A stretch of DNA of 6,548 nt from Chloroflexota bacterium. Its GTDB lineage: Bacteria; Chloroflexota; Ktedonobacteria; Ktedonobacterales; Ktedonobacteraceae. Shown piece after piece: positions 5,871 through 6,548 of the stretch; positions within the stretch are counted from its first letter, which is position 1, and the number at the start of each line of letters is the position of its first letter. The stretch is taken from contig VBHV01000636.1 of NCBI GenBank assembly GCA_005881995.1, positions 1-6,548 on the forward strand, given 5' to 3'. A program made the translations under genes and the position numbers. Under the pieces are notes generated by a model. The model saw nothing but the letters and a program-made list of their open reading frames with translations, was not told the origin of the DNA and did no database searches.

Positions 5871-6548
5871 ATGAACAATGTGATAGCCAACTTCCTTGCC
5901 CAATGGGATGCGGCCTTTGTCGAGCTTGCTATATTCGGAACCAGCAAACCCGATCACATTGCTGAGTTAGCAAATGATTTCTGTCAAAAAAATTTAGGCT
6001 CTGCTGTAAAGGAGTTTCTCTTCTACGAATCGAGTCAGGGAGCGGTTTTCGGCCTGTGTTTGAGCGATGATCGGCGCGTGGTGGTGAAGGCGCACCAACC
6101 GACACGTTCCCTCGACTTACTTCACGCCATCTACAATGTGCAGCATCATCTCGCCACACATGGTTTTCCCTGTCCCACGCCCATTCTCGGCCCAACACCG
6201 TTCGGTCGTGGCTATGCCATCGTCGAGGAACTGGTGGATACAGGTGTGTACGCCGATGCGCATCAGCCTTCCATTCGCCGCGTTATGGCTGAAAAACTCT
6301 ATCAGCTGGTTGATCTGACCCGCGGGCTTGCCAGTATCCCTGGGTTGCAATCTGGTATGCTCAATATATTTGCAACTGGCAGTTTATGGCCCACGCCACA
6401 TAGCAGAATCTTTGATTTTGAAGCCACCGCATCAGGCAGCGAGTGGATTGATGAGTATGCGCGTAGAGCTAGGAAGGCACTGTCAAACGGCGTCGGTGAA
6501 ACGCTGATTGGTCACACCGATTGGAGTGTGAAGCATTTCCGCTTCGTC
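5871..6548 (+). CDS. Phosphotransferase, aminoglycoside/choline kinase fold, 3' end outside window
   Basis: The frame is open for 226 codons to the right edge. The fold transfers the gamma phosphate of ATP to a small-molecule hydroxyl. Seen: an N-lobe with FLFYESSQGAVFGLCL (49-64) and VVVKAHQP (70-77), where K73 is the likely ATP-contacting lysine; the hinge AIVEELVDTG (116-125); a helical region; and the catalytic loop LIGHTDWSVKHFRFV (212-226) with H215 and D217 as catalytic-loop residues. Where most relatives have Asn (HxDxxxxN) this protein has H222. The downstream metal-binding Asp is beyond the edge. The substrate is unknown; antibiotic resistance should not be assumed. An in-frame ATG at 5853 would add six residues; I prefer 5871 because AAGG lies 5 bases upstream, but this is uncertain. 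It is divergent from the GNAT gene. Confidence 0.85.
   Translation, partial: MNNVIANFLAQWDAAFVELAIFGTSKPDHIAELANDFCQKNLGSAVKEFLFYESSQGAVFGLCLSDDRRVVVKAHQPTRSLDLLHAIYNVQHHLATHGFPCPTPILGPTPFGRGYAIVEELVDTGVYADAHQPSIRRVMAEKLYQLVDLTRGLASIPGLQSGMLNIFATGSLWPTPHSRIFDFEATASGSEWIDEYARRARKALSNGVGETLIGHTDWSVKHFRFV

Overview
The window reads as ordinary bacterial chromosome of intermediate GC content with densely packed short operons. My best guess is a member of the Chloroflexota, class Ktedonobacteria. This rests on the style of the small membrane protein at 3981-4331, on the short 'GGGACGCGAT..ATCGCGTCC' palindromic repeat type, and on the mix of a PoxB-like enzyme, a fused cytochrome b/molybdenum protein and a kinase-fold phosphotransferase. 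That assignment is inference; no rRNA or other marker gene is present.

Layout. (1) 1-2748, minus strand: a two-gene operon. The upstream gene encodes a membrane cytochrome b561-type domain fused to a sulfite-oxidase-fold molybdopterin domain. After a 28-base gap comes a thiamine-diphosphate enzyme resembling pyruvate oxidase/dehydrogenase (PoxB), which runs off the left edge. (2) 2749-3193: a 445-base gene-free stretch. It holds a 64-base repeat element with 16-base inverted ends and an internal 9-bp perfect palindrome, plus a second degenerate palindrome. (3) 3194-4331, plus strand: two uncharacterised membrane proteins, one multi-pass and one small with two membrane segments. (4) 4347-5708, minus strand: a GNAT acetyltransferase followed 39 bases later by an isocitrate lyase/PEP mutase superfamily protein that lacks the lyase cysteine motif; they are probably co-transcribed. 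(5) 5871-6548, plus strand: a phosphotransferase with the aminoglycoside/choline kinase fold, transcribed divergently from the GNAT gene and cut off by the right edge just after its catalytic loop.

How the genes may work together. The only pairing with a plausible shared job is the first operon, where both products could be redox enzymes at the membrane: PoxB relatives pass electrons from pyruvate to quinone, and the b-type cytochrome domain could exchange electrons with the same quinone pool. This is inference from adjacency. The other genes look like accessory metabolism with no visible common pathway. I see no CRISPR array, tRNA, rRNA, transposase gene or defence system. Nothing here is convincingly a new biological system; the fused cytochrome b/Mo protein and the repeat element are the parts most worth a second look.
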